Source: Thermoplasmata archaeon
Lineage (GTDB): Archaea > Thermoplasmatota > Thermoplasmata > Thermoplasmatales > Thermoplasmataceae
DNA length: 13,305 bases
NCBI GenBank assembly: GCA_021811525.1
Contig: JAJZOK010000015.1
Span: 1 to 13,305, forward strand
Reading direction: 5' to 3'
The notes under the pieces were generated by a model. The model worked only from the letters and a program-made list of their open reading frames with translations, was not told the DNA's origin and ran no database searches. Position 1 is the first letter of the stretch. Every line of letters starts with the position of its first letter. Positions 1 to 6,658 of this stretch are shown here, piece by piece. A program made the position numbers and the translations under genes.

Positions 1-1439
1 TATGCAGCCAGATAGAGGAAGAGAAGCATTACAATTTCCTAAAGGGGATACTCATGCCTTTTCTTGGTTGGTCACCTGCGCTCCAGAAGCTTGTCCTAGA
101 TGAGAGGATAGAGGGTTACACGCTCAGCATCGGAACAATGGCACACCTCCTGCGGGAGATATCGGCGGGAAGGCCTGGGCTCATCACCAAGGTTGGAGTA
201 GGCACATTCCTGGATGCCAAGCAGGACAGCGGCACCCTTAACGAGCTTGCAAGAAAAGTGGGTAGGGTGAACGTGGAAAACATGGTCATCCATGGGAAGG
301 ATTACCTACTCATATCCGCACCAAAGCCCAATGTTGCCCTGATACGCGGAACAACCGCTGATGAGATGGGAAACATCAGCATGGAGAAGGAGGGCATATA
401 CGGCACAGTATTCACCATCACTCAGGCCTCAAAAGCAGGGCCTGACCGGGGAATGACCTTTTGCCAGGTTGAAAGGGTGGCAAGGCTCGGCACAATCAAC
501 CCCAAGGCCGTGCACATACCGGGGCCGCTTATTGATTACGTTGCAGTCTCCCCGGCAGAATATGCATGGCAGACCGGTTCGATTGAATTTGACCCAAGAA
601 TTTCCGGTGGCCTCATACCCCCACTTGTGCATAAGCACCATGAGAAGATTGAGCTTGATGCCAGAACTGTCATAGAGAGAAGGGCAGCAATTGAGATAGC
701 CAGGACTGTGAGCGAGAAGAAAAGGGCCATCATAGCAAACTTCGGTGTCGGTATACCATCCGAGATCCCATCTCTGCTGGATGCTGAACGGATCTCTGAT
801 TACGTTTATTCTACAGTTGAAGCAGGGCCATGGGGAGGTGTTCCCCTTACAGGCAACGATTTTGGCGTGTCCATAGGTCCCTTTGCCATAATACCCCTTC
901 CCGACCAGTTCACCCTTTATGAGGGGGGCATGATCGACATCTCAATCCTTGGATTCATGCAGGTTGACGCTGAGGGAAACGTGAATCCATCAATACTTCC
1001 GGGAAGGATACCTGGACCCGGGGGATTCCCTGCAATCACCTGCGGCTCGCCGTCCATTGTGTTCACGGGACAGTTCAGCGCGGGCAAGCCTGACATAAGG
1101 ATACAGGATGGGAATGTTACCATAGCCAGGGAAGGTGACACAACGAAGTTTGTGAACCAGGTTTACAAAATATTCTTCAGAGGGGAAGTTGGAGTAAAGG
1201 AGAATAAGAAAGTTACATTCGTAACAGAAAGGGCAGTTTTCAAGCTTGGAAGCCATGGAATTGAACTCACTGAAATAGCTCCAGGCGTTGATATGGACAG
1301 GGACATCCTGGACAGAATGGAATTCAAGCCAGTTGTGAATTCCCACCCGCAAATCATGGACAGTTCCATCTTCCTTCCCGAGAGGCTTGGCCTCAGCTCA
1401 TACGTAAGTGGAATCAAGAAGAACGGTTTTGAGGAATGA
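1..1439 (+). CDS. Fused alpha/beta acyl-CoA:acetate/acetoacetate CoA-transferase (family I, YdiF-like), 5' end off-window
   Basis: Family I CoA-transferases move CoA between short-chain acids through a glutamyl-CoA thioester intermediate, in the cytoplasm. The frame is open from base 3 to the TGA at 1437-1439. An ATG occurs at 54, but codons before it (reading FLKGIL just upstream) fit the conserved segment that family members have before the GWSP-like stretch, so I judge 54 internal and the true start off-window. About 478 codons are present, while the fused YdiF type usually has 500-530. Visible landmarks are an ISAGRPGLITKVG-like segment of the alpha half and, in the beta half, TVEAGPWGGVPLTG, whose Glu (codon 819-821) is the expected catalytic residue. 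GGMIDISILGFMQVD and GRIPGPGGF follow. The acid substrate cannot be told. No terminator is obvious, and a DMT permease starts 105 bases downstream on the same strand. Confidence 0.88.
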   Translation, partial: CSQIEEEKHYNFLKGILMPFLGWSPALQKLVLDERIEGYTLSIGTMAHLLREISAGRPGLITKVGVGTFLDAKQDSGTLNELARKVGRVNVENMVIHGKDYLLISAPKPNVALIRGTTADEMGNISMEKEGIYGTVFTITQASKAGPDRGMTFCQVERVARLGTINPKAVHIPGPLIDYVAVSPAEYAWQTGSIEFDPRISGGLIPPLVHKHHEKIELDARTVIERRAAIEIARTVSEKKRAIIANFGVGIPSEIPSLLDAERISDYVYSTVEAGPWGGVPLTGNDFGVSIGPFAIIPLPDQFTLYEGGMIDISILGFMQVDAEGNVNPSILPGRIPGPGGFPAITCGSPSIVFTGQFSAGKPDIRIQDGNVTIAREGDTTKFVNQVYKIFFRGEVGVKENKKVTFVTERAVFKLGSHGIELTEIAPGVDMDRDILDRMEFKPVVNSHPQIMDSSIFLPERLGLSSYVSGIKKNGFEE

Positions 1440-1544
1440 AAGTCTCCATTTGCATTTACAAGGAATGGCCGTAAGCAGGATGCTTTCGTCCATAACCTGC
1501 CGGTGAGCATCTAGATTCTTATCCTGCCTGGTTCTCCCCCTGCG

Positions 1545-2396
1545 TTGAAGGAAATCAAGTTTCTCATACCATATGTAGTGTTCACAGCATTTTCATATTT
1601 CTTCGTCAAGAATGGGCTGTCTTACGCTTCTCCGCTTATCTTCATGGCAATGAGGTACCTGATTGCAGGCCTTCTCCTGCTGGCATTTTCCAGGAGGCTC
1701 ATCCTCACAAAAAGCCTCCTGGTTCTTACCCTTCTCACTACAACAAGCACTGCCTTCTGGGGATACGGCCTTCTTTATGTTTCACCTTCAGAATCTGCAG
1801 TGCTCAGTTACTCCATGCCATTGTTTTCGCTTCCCATTGCATTTCTGCTGGTATCAGAGAAACCGTCAAAGATGGAGATTGCAGGCATCATCGTTGGCTT
1901 TGCCGGGGTGGTCCTTTACGGCATACCTCTACTCTCCGGATTCACATTTGTTGGGATGGTTCTCACCTTAATCAACGCAGTATTCTGGGCATCCTTCACA
2001 GTATTTTTTCGTAAAATCAGGGATCAGGATCCAGTTGCAGTCAATGCAACTCAGTTCATCCTTGGTTCGGTTGTGCTGTTCGCATTGAGTCCGCTGGCCT
2101 TCAGGCTGCACTTCACAACCACATTTCTGATTGACCTGCTTTGGATGGCAACGCTAGGCGGCGCCCTGCAGTTCTTCCTCTGGAACAGCATGATAAGGAT
2201 AAGCCGGGTAAACAGGATAACAGTGCTGGCATTCAGTGTTCCCATATTCACCATCGTGCTGGATGTCTTCATGACAGGTATCCTGCCTACCGTCTATTCC
2301 GTTGTTGGAGTGGCAGTGATGTTTGCAGGCATAGCACTTTCAAGGCTGAAGGGGGGAATTTCATTTGTTGTGCCCCCTAGGGCGGCTAAGAGATAA
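1545..2396 (+). CDS. EamA-family (drug/metabolite transporter superfamily) permease
   Basis: This is a 283-residue integral membrane protein with about ten hydrophobic segments (roughly residues 5-25, 32-49, 58-79, 84-103, 110-130, 135-155, 168-186, 197-216, 226-244 and 249-268). The two five-helix halves are typical of a tandem EamA protein. The segment near residues 80-110, with SPSESAVLSYSMPLFSLPIA, matches the proline-rich signature at the end of EamA repeat 1, and SVPIFTIVLDVFM is its counterpart in repeat 2. The family exports amino acids, metabolites or toxic compounds, and the substrate here is unknown. The start is TTG, with no Shine-Dalgarno sequence. A weak AT stretch (about 1514-1521) lies roughly 28 bases upstream, which would fit a nearly leaderless transcript. 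The C-terminus ends in basic residues after the last helix. A stable hairpin begins four bases after the stop. Confidence 0.87.
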   Translation: MKEIKFLIPYVVFTAFSYFFVKNGLSYASPLIFMAMRYLIAGLLLLAFSRRLILTKSLLVLTLLTTTSTAFWGYGLLYVSPSESAVLSYSMPLFSLPIAFLLVSEKPSKMEIAGIIVGFAGVVLYGIPLLSGFTFVGMVLTLINAVFWASFTVFFRKIRDQDPVAVNATQFILGSVVLFALSPLAFRLHFTTTFLIDLLWMATLGGALQFFLWNSMIRISRVNRITVLAFSVPIFTIVLDVFMTGILPTVYSVVGVAVMFAGIALSRLKGGISFVVPPRAAKR

Positions 2397-2400
2397 ACCC

Positions 2401-2421
2401 TGCCCGTTCCAGAAACGGGCA
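2401..2421 (+). terminator. Perfect 8-bp hairpin right after the EamA gene
   Basis: TGCCCGTT (2401-2408) and AACGGGCA (2414-2421) form a perfect 8-bp stem with a 5-base loop, four bases after the EamA stop and 43 bases before the MFS start. No strong T-run follows, so it is not a classical intrinsic terminator. Archaeal termination depends mainly on U-tracts. It could be an mRNA 3'-end stabiliser or an attenuator between the two transporter genes. Confidence 0.4.
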
Positions 2422-2464
2422 ATCTTTGATTTACCCTGACTCATTCTCTTCTCGGGCGACCTGA

Positions 2465-3874
2465 GTGGAGACACGCAGTTCCAACAGAATGATCCTGGCA
2501 ACAACTTCAGTTGCAGCATTTGCAACACCATTCCTGTCAAGCGCAATTGCCTTCGCTGTGCCCAGGATAGGCGTAGCATTCCAACTTGACTTTATTGAGG
2601 CAGCCCTGATCCCTATGGTCTTCCTCATACCGCTTGCCTCGTTCATGATCTTTTTTGGAAGAGTCTCCGATGATGTTGGGAGAGCCCGGATATTCAAGAT
2701 CGGGCTCGCTTTATTTGGGCTGGCTAACCTTGGAGCCTACCTGTCTCCTTCATACACAGTCCTCATTGCCATGGTATTTCTTGCAGGATTGGGTTCTTCC
2801 ATACTTGGCACAAATGCCACCGCAATTGTTAGTTACGCCTATTCCAGGGGCGGAAGGGGATTCGCCCTGGGCATCAATGCAATGTCAGTATACCTGGGGC
2901 TAACGTTTGCCCCTTTTTTTGGAGGTTTCCTCATTGAATTCGCAGGCTGGCGATCCATTTTCCTCTTCTCAGGGCCGGTTGCACTTGCTGACCTTGTTTT
3001 CGCTTATGTGGTCCTGAGAGGAGTGGATATCCAGGCCAGGGGCACTAGATCTAGCATTGCTGGAGCCCTGCTAATAGCCGCTGCAATACTCTCGCTTTCA
3101 GTAACCGTAGCTGTGGGGGATTTGCTGGGATTGATGAAAGCACTTTATCTGCTTCCATTCCCATTTGTATTCTTCATTCTTTTCCTTTACAGGGATGCGC
3201 ACAGCACAAACAGGGTCATACCTGTGGGCTTATTGAGGGGAAACAGGACCTTCTCTGCGTCCTCCATCACTGCCCTCCTGAACTATCTCAGCACTTTTTC
3301 CATCGTGTTCATTTTTTCTATTTATCTGCAGGTCATTTTGCATGTCGGGCCTTTCATGTCAGGGTTGCTCATACTTCCAGAACCTGTATTCATGGTCTGC
3401 CTGTCCCCCCTTGCTGGAAAGCTTTCGGACCGATTCGGGTCAAGAATCATCGCTTCCATGGGAATGCTGGTCATAGGGCTCTCCTTTCTGGCACTCTATA
3501 TGATTAACCCGCTCACCAGGACTGAAATACTGGTTTTACTGGGAACCATCGGAATAGGTTTTGGACTCTTTTCCGCCCCCAATACAAACTCCGTGATGAG
3601 CTCAGTTCAGCGCGAGAATTCAGGCATTGCTTCCGGTTTCCTCGGAACTATGCGTTTCCTGGGGCAGCTTTTCAGCATAGTCATTGCCACAGAAATCATT
3701 TCATCATTCATCCCCAGATCCCTTACTGTGGGAATGTTCTCAGGCAATGTGGTTACAATTACGCCGGAATATTTCAGCAGTTTCACCCTTGGATTCAGGA
3801 CTGTTATGCTGATTTCTGCTGTTCTTAGCATTCTGGGAACGGCCACTTCACTCATAAGGAACAGGGGAAGCTGA
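2465..3874 (+). CDS. MFS permease, DHA2-like 14-TM drug:H+ antiporter type
   Basis: This 469-residue polytopic membrane protein belongs to the major facilitator superfamily. Motif A is visible in the loop between helices 2 and 3 as GRVSDDVGRAR (about residues 65-75). An antiporter-type motif C, GLTFAPFFGG (145-154), lies in helix 5, followed by the GWRSIF segment (161-166) that MFS exporters have before helix 6. A second, degenerate motif A (GKLSDRFGSR) occurs in the C-terminal half. Length and hydrophobic pattern fit the 14-TM DHA2 group, whose members export drugs or metabolites using the proton gradient, but the substrate is unknown. The start used is GTG at 2465; an ATG at 2489, just before helix 1, is an equally possible start. 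It lies 68 bases after the EamA gene on the same strand, so co-transcription is possible, although a hairpin sits between them. Confidence 0.88.
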   Translation: METRSSNRMILATTSVAAFATPFLSSAIAFAVPRIGVAFQLDFIEAALIPMVFLIPLASFMIFFGRVSDDVGRARIFKIGLALFGLANLGAYLSPSYTVLIAMVFLAGLGSSILGTNATAIVSYAYSRGGRGFALGINAMSVYLGLTFAPFFGGFLIEFAGWRSIFLFSGPVALADLVFAYVVLRGVDIQARGTRSSIAGALLIAAAILSLSVTVAVGDLLGLMKALYLLPFPFVFFILFLYRDAHSTNRVIPVGLLRGNRTFSASSITALLNYLSTFSIVFIFSIYLQVILHVGPFMSGLLILPEPVFMVCLSPLAGKLSDRFGSRIIASMGMLVIGLSFLALYMINPLTRTEILVLLGTIGIGFGLFSAPNTNSVMSSVQRENSGIASGFLGTMRFLGQLFSIVIATEIISSFIPRSLTVGMFSGNVVTITPEYFSSFTLGFRTVMLISAVLSILGTATSLIRNRGS

Positions 3875-3927
3875 CCCATTGCCCGTTTTCGCCCCTTGCT
3901 GCATCTAGCCCAACTGCTGAAAATTTA

Positions 3928-3958
3928 GGAATTCACTTATTGAAATTGAATAAATTCC
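3928..3958. repeat. Imperfect inverted repeat downstream of the MFS gene
   Basis: GGAATT (3928-3933) pairs with AATTCC (3953-3958). Inside, TATT (3938-3941) pairs with AATA (3949-3952), leaving a CACT bulge and a 7-base loop. It lies 54 bases after the MFS stop and about 120 bases before the ferredoxin start. It may be a transcript-end hairpin or a protein-binding dyad, but AT-richness makes chance pairing plausible. Confidence 0.25.
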
Positions 3959-4027
3959 AACCTGCATGACCCTTCGAATAATGCCTGAAATATCTTAATT
4001 TCGAATAAGAAATGAAGGCGAGAAATG

Positions 4028-4056
4028 ACAGATAATTTAAATAAGAAACAGATAAT
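4028..4056. repeat. Direct repeat ACAGATAAT, 20 bases apart, in the ferredoxin leader/promoter
   Basis: ACAGATAAT occurs at 4028-4036 and 4048-4056, a spacing of 20 bases or about two helical turns. Other short repeats lie just upstream: TTCGAATAA at 3973-3981 and 4000-4008, and AATAAGAAA at 4004-4012 and 4040-4048. Such phased repeats before a highly expressed redox gene may be regulator sites, but the AT-rich background lowers confidence. Confidence 0.35.
4034..4042 (+). promoter_or_regulatory. Probable TATA box of the ferredoxin gene
   Basis: AATTTAAAT (4034-4042) is a good archaeal TATA-like element centred about 37 bases before the TTG start. Transcription would begin near 4063, leaving a very short leader that still contains the Shine-Dalgarno sequence GGTGAT (4066-4071). 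Confidence 0.45.
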
Positions 4057-4074
4057 GTCGAAAAAGGTGATTGT

Positions 4075-4506
4075 TTGGTAAAACTAGACACGCTGGATTA
4101 CAAGCCGAAGCCAATTGACGAGAATTTCCTTGAGGATACAGAGCACTACCCAGTAACCGGGACTCATCACGATCACGAGGTAAGAGCCCAAGGGACCCAG
4201 AGAATGGATGCCGAGGGAAAACCTTACCCCACGAAGAATGGAATACATGGATCAAAGGTTGCAATTGACTGGGAAACATGCATTGCAGACGGAGCTTGCA
4301 TGGATGTCTGCCCTGTTACACTGTATGAATGGGAACTCAACCCCGGCCAGATGGGTACAGGAAATGACAAGAACATAGCAGGCGACAAGGATCTCTTTGG
4401 AAAGTACAGAACTGACAAGTGCGACCCCGTAAGGGAGAGCGAGTGCATTTTCTGTATGGCATGCGAGAGCGTCTGCCCCACAAGAGCAATTAAAATAACA
4501 CCATAA
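4075..4506 (+). CDS. Zinc-containing ferredoxin (Thermoplasma/Sulfolobus type)
   Basis: This is a soluble, cytoplasmic electron carrier of 143 residues, the normal length for thermoacidophile zinc ferredoxins. In this family it accepts electrons from 2-oxoacid:ferredoxin oxidoreductases. The N-terminal extension carries a presumed zinc site: by alignment from memory with Sulfolobus ferredoxin, the ligands are His31, His34, His58 (in GIHG) and Asp117. The first cluster motif is CIADGACMDVCP (69-80). Asp72 replaces the second Cys, so cluster I (Cys69, Cys75, Cys134) should be [3Fe-4S] or readily lose one iron. The second motif, CIFCMACESVCP (124-135), with Cys79 supports a normal [4Fe-4S] cluster. 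The TTG start is chosen because GGTGAT lies three bases before it, the next residues VKL match the known Thermoplasma N-terminus, and an upstream in-frame stop lies at 4042-4044 with no ATG between. A T7 tract follows the gene. Confidence 0.96.
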   Translation: MVKLDTLDYKPKPIDENFLEDTEHYPVTGTHHDHEVRAQGTQRMDAEGKPYPTKNGIHGSKVAIDWETCIADGACMDVCPVTLYEWELNPGQMGTGNDKNIAGDKDLFGKYRTDKCDPVRESECIFCMACESVCPTRAIKITP

Positions 4507-4510
4507 TCCC

Positions 4511-4521
4511 AAAATTTTTTT
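4511..4521 (+). terminator. T-tract terminator after ferredoxin
   Basis: A run of seven T residues (4515-4521) follows AAAA eight bases after the ferredoxin stop, and a further T-rich stretch lies at 4526-4541. U-tracts of this kind are the main intrinsic termination signal in archaea. Confidence 0.6.
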
Positions 4522-4581
4522 CCCGTTTTACACCTATTTTTATGGTTAAGTTGTACCATGTTTTACGGTAATGACAGTTAA

Positions 4582-4770
4582 TTCGTAGAACTAGGCTTCA
4601 CTTTAAAGCCGGGCCATGAAATAGAGATTCCTTCTTATTTCGTGGTATTGTACTTTCTTTTACATGGCCTTGAACCAAGGCAAATCGATGCGAGAGGCTC
4701 AATAGGAGGGGCTGCTGTTAAATTTCCCCTTGCATTTTGGTTTTCAATATCCAAAGACTATGATTTCTAA
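4582..4770 (+). pseudogene. Start-less 62-codon open frame, possible gene relic (unknown family)
   Basis: The gap between ferredoxin and the cupredoxin (4507-4894) contains one open frame that looks protein-like. It runs from just after a TAA (4579-4581) to a TAA at 4768-4770 and has no ATG. The product begins FVELGFTLKPGHEIEIPSYF and continues with a hydrophobic stretch (VVLYFLLHGL) and QIDARGSIGG. An ATG at 4571 in another frame would join it if one base were lost near 4580, which suggests a frameshifted remnant. The sequence has the feel of a conserved domain, perhaps from a mobile-element protein, but I cannot place it in a family. I saw no terminal inverted repeats or target duplication. 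The rest of the gap is AT-rich promoter-like DNA. It could also be a chance open frame. Confidence 0.25.
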
Positions 4771-4816
4771 TTAATAGCGATTCTTAAAACCTTGAAAATA
4801 TTGGATTTTAGAGATT

Positions 4817-4826
4817 GCTATATTAA
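4817..4826 (+). promoter_or_regulatory. Probable TATA box of the cupredoxin gene
   Basis: GCTATATTAA (4817-4826) is the best TATA-like element in the AT-rich upstream region, predicting initiation near 4848 and a leader of about 45 bases. The leader ends with a clear Shine-Dalgarno sequence, GGTGA (4884-4888), six bases before the ATG at 4895. Confidence 0.45.
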
Positions 4827-4894
4827 AAGCCTACCTAAGATATTTGGCTCTAGTATTATACCAAAACCCATAATCAGATGATAGGTGAAATAAA

Positions 4895-5548
4895 ATGGAC
4901 ATGAATTCAAAATTCATCTATTCAATCCTGATCGCTGTTGTTGTCTTTTCAGGCGTTGGAATAGGTTACGTAGTTCAGCACCCCAATATGGCTGACAGTG
5001 ACGGAACCTCCACTGCGACAACAGGCGGGGTATACCAGCTCACACTCGTTATCACAACCAACAACTTCTTCAACAGCACACAGGACCAGCCGGCCTTCTA
5101 CGTGCTCCAGAATGGAAGCCTCACAAGCTCTGCTAATATTGTGCTGCCTGCCAACACCCTCATTGAGGTCACAATTGTGAACTACGATGATGGAAATGCA
5201 TCAACGCCTTCTATCTACCAGGCAGTCACTGGCACAGTTGGAAACCAGATAACTGTGGTGAACAACACTGGAATGAACTCAACCCAGACAAGCAATGGAA
5301 TTAACATACAGGGTGCCTGGACAACCAACAACATTCCTGCTGCTGACATAGCCCACACATTCACTGTGACTGGACTCAATCTCAATGTGCCAATCGTGGT
5401 CTCATCGGTTATCCAGTTCAGCTTTGAATCAGGCGCTGCAAACTCATACACCTGGCAGTGTTATGCTGACTGCGGTTCCGGACCTTCAGGCTGGGGCCAG
5501 GCAATGGTAACACCCGGATGGATGACTGGAACAGTTTCAGTCCAGTAA
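4895..5548 (+). CDS. Membrane-anchored extracytoplasmic cupredoxin-like protein
   Basis: The 217-residue protein has one N-terminal hydrophobic segment (about 8-27) that would anchor it in the membrane or act as a signal peptide. A Thr/Asn/Ser-rich beta-type domain follows, with several N-x-S/T sequons, consistent with exposure at an acidic cell surface. The C-terminus resembles a type I or CuA copper loop: WQCYADCGSGPSGWGQAM has Cys189 and Cys193 in CxxxC spacing, Met204 and then Met210, and His154 (DIAHTF) is the plausible upstream ligand. It is also reminiscent of the subunit II CuA domain of haem-copper oxidases, but the histidine expected shortly after the second Cys is missing. The likely role is electron transfer on the outer face of the membrane, inferred from fold and motif. 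No oxidase subunit I lies in the window. It appears monocistronic: own promoter upstream, T-rich terminator downstream. Sulfocyanin or rusticyanin-like function remains possible. Confidence 0.72.
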   Translation: MDMNSKFIYSILIAVVVFSGVGIGYVVQHPNMADSDGTSTATTGGVYQLTLVITTNNFFNSTQDQPAFYVLQNGSLTSSANIVLPANTLIEVTIVNYDDGNASTPSIYQAVTGTVGNQITVVNNTGMNSTQTSNGINIQGAWTTNNIPAADIAHTFTVTGLNLNVPIVVSSVIQFSFESGAANSYTWQCYADCGSGPSGWGQAMVTPGWMTGTVSVQ

Positions 5549-5562
5549 TTCCAATTTACATC

Positions 5563-5580
5563 ATTTTCCTTTTTTATATT
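5563..5580 (+). terminator. T-rich terminator after the cupredoxin gene
   Basis: The stretch TTTTCCTTTTTTATATTT (5563-5580) begins 14 bases after the cupredoxin stop and includes a T6 run, matching archaeal U-tract termination. The remaining non-coding DNA to 5745 shows only a weak hairpin (CAGGC/GCCTG, about 5640-5656). Confidence 0.55.
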
Positions 5581-5745
5581 TAAATTACCTGCTTTTTATT
5601 CGACTTAAAGCCATTTGCTGCACCTTTACAAAAAGTATCAGGCAACTGTGGCCTGTGAAGGAGAAATTCCCCTATCTTTTCAACCGCGGTGGCTGCGTAC
5701 AAACATTCCCCTGAGTTGCAAGCTGATTATTTAGAGGCAATAATA

Positions 5746-6276
5746 CTATGTCGAAGCAAGATTGTCCATTATCAATTTAGCTGCCTCTTCAGGAGAGTAT
5801 TTTGAACTATCGATATCCAGGCCCTCTACGAAAGGTATTCTGCTTTCCAGATCACTCTTTGAAAGCAACTCTTTCAGCATATCGGGGTCCATCAGCTTTC
5901 CACGCTGCATTCTTGACTTATTTTCTACGCGGCTAAGCAGCCTGTCTGTAGGGCAGGTAACTCTGACAAACTTTACTGATCCTCCACTGGCTGTAACTTC
6001 ATCAATTACAGACTTGACGTAACCATCGTCCATGTCAGAAGCGTAGACAAAGGTTGTAATCAGATCTATATTGTGTTGTGCAGCTTCCCTATATATACTC
6101 AGTCTTAGGGCACCAACGATTCGGTTGAATGGTTTGGTTCCAATTGGAAACACATCAATTACTGCCTTGTTTGTGGCATTGTTTTCAAGAAGCTTGTAAC
6201 CGGTAAGTTTCCTCAATTCTTCAGCTATGGTGAGTTTTCCTGCTGCTGGTGGGCCGTAAATAAATATAAGATGCAT
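5746..6276 (-). CDS. P-loop NTPase / small kinase-like protein (AAA_33-type)
   Basis: A 176-residue cytoplasmic protein opens with beta-strand MHLIFIY followed at once by a Walker A motif, GPPAAGKLT (residues 8-16). That architecture is typical of nucleotide, shikimate or polynucleotide kinase-like proteins. A basic segment near the middle (RVENKSRMQRGKLMDPDML) could be the lid/arginine region that closes over the phosphates. The open frame extends 17 codons further upstream to an ATG at 6327, but I prefer the ATG at 6276. It puts the first strand at the N-terminus as in relatives, a GAGG sequence lies just before it on this strand, and a TATA-like TTATATCC lies about 30 bases upstream. The substrate is not predictable. 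The gene is monocistronic, and the ArsR remnant diverges on the other side. Confidence 0.75.
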   Translation of the reverse strand: MHLIFIYGPPAAGKLTIAEELRKLTGYKLLENNATNKAVIDVFPIGTKPFNRIVGALRLSIYREAAQHNIDLITTFVYASDMDDGYVKSVIDEVTASGGSVKFVRVTCPTDRLLSRVENKSRMQRGKLMDPDMLKELLSKSDLESRIPFVEGLDIDSSKYSPEEAAKLIMDNLAST

Positions 6277-6302
6277 TGCCTCAATGCAGAACCGGATTTT
6301 TG

Positions 6303-6311
6303 GATATAACC
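6303..6311 (-). promoter_or_regulatory. Probable TATA box of the P-loop NTPase gene
   Basis: On the minus strand GTTATATCC (6303-6311) lies about 30 bases before the preferred ATG at 6276. It falls inside the longer version of the open frame, which supports the shorter start. Confidence 0.4.
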
Positions 6312-6381
6312 TTGTCGCAGGCTGCAATATCCTTCATGGAATGGTTATACCGCTCCCGGGGTCAAAAACTGAAACTCAAGC

Positions 6382-6636
6382 ATGTTTCTCCATATTCGGC
6401 CGGAATATAACAAATGCATTGCAGAAAACTTCACCCTCAGCCGGAAGGCAGTCATAAAGCACCTTGGAATATTTTCAGAATCGGACCTTGCAAGAAATAG
6501 GAAAAAGGGAAGGAAATCACTTTTCATACTGGAAAAGCACCCATTGCAAAAGGTTGCAGGCTGGATAAGCTACTTCGACCTATACTGGGACCAGCAGCTT
6601 CAGAACCTGAAAGATGCAGTTGAAGACAAGAAATAA
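6382..6636 (+). pseudogene. N-terminally truncated ArsR-family winged-helix regulator
   Basis: The 84-codon frame matches the second half of an ArsR/SmtB-type repressor. ENFTLSRKAVIKHLGIF (about residues 15-31) is the recognition-helix region, equivalent to the family's FxLSRxAVSKHL. RNRKKGRKSLFIL is the beta-wing, and the tail LQKVAGWISYFDLYWDQQL corresponds to the C-terminal helix common in ArsR proteins linked to AHSA1-type partners. The first 30 or so residues, with the usual ALADPTRR-like helix, are absent. A stop codon (6370-6372) blocks the frame upstream, and neither other frame upstream encodes the missing part. It is therefore most likely a decayed gene, or less likely a shortened protein starting at the ATG at 6382. 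I see no Shine-Dalgarno sequence. It ends 22 bases from the convergent toroid gene. Confidence 0.65.
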
Positions 6637-6658
6637 TAGAAAAAATTCGGGTGTGGGA

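Noticed and set aside
54..56. ATG at 54 as the true start of the CoA-transferase.
   Set aside because: The frame is open to the window edge and upstream codons fit the conserved family segment; starting here would remove roughly the first 80 residues of the alpha half.
5640..5656. CAGGC/GCCTG hairpin between the cupredoxin and NTPase genes.
   Set aside because: Only five base pairs, with no T-run, and not adjacent to either gene end.
6277..6327. 17-codon N-terminal extension of the P-loop NTPase.
   Set aside because: The Walker A strand normally starts the protein, and both a Shine-Dalgarno-like GAGG and a TATA box fall within this extension.
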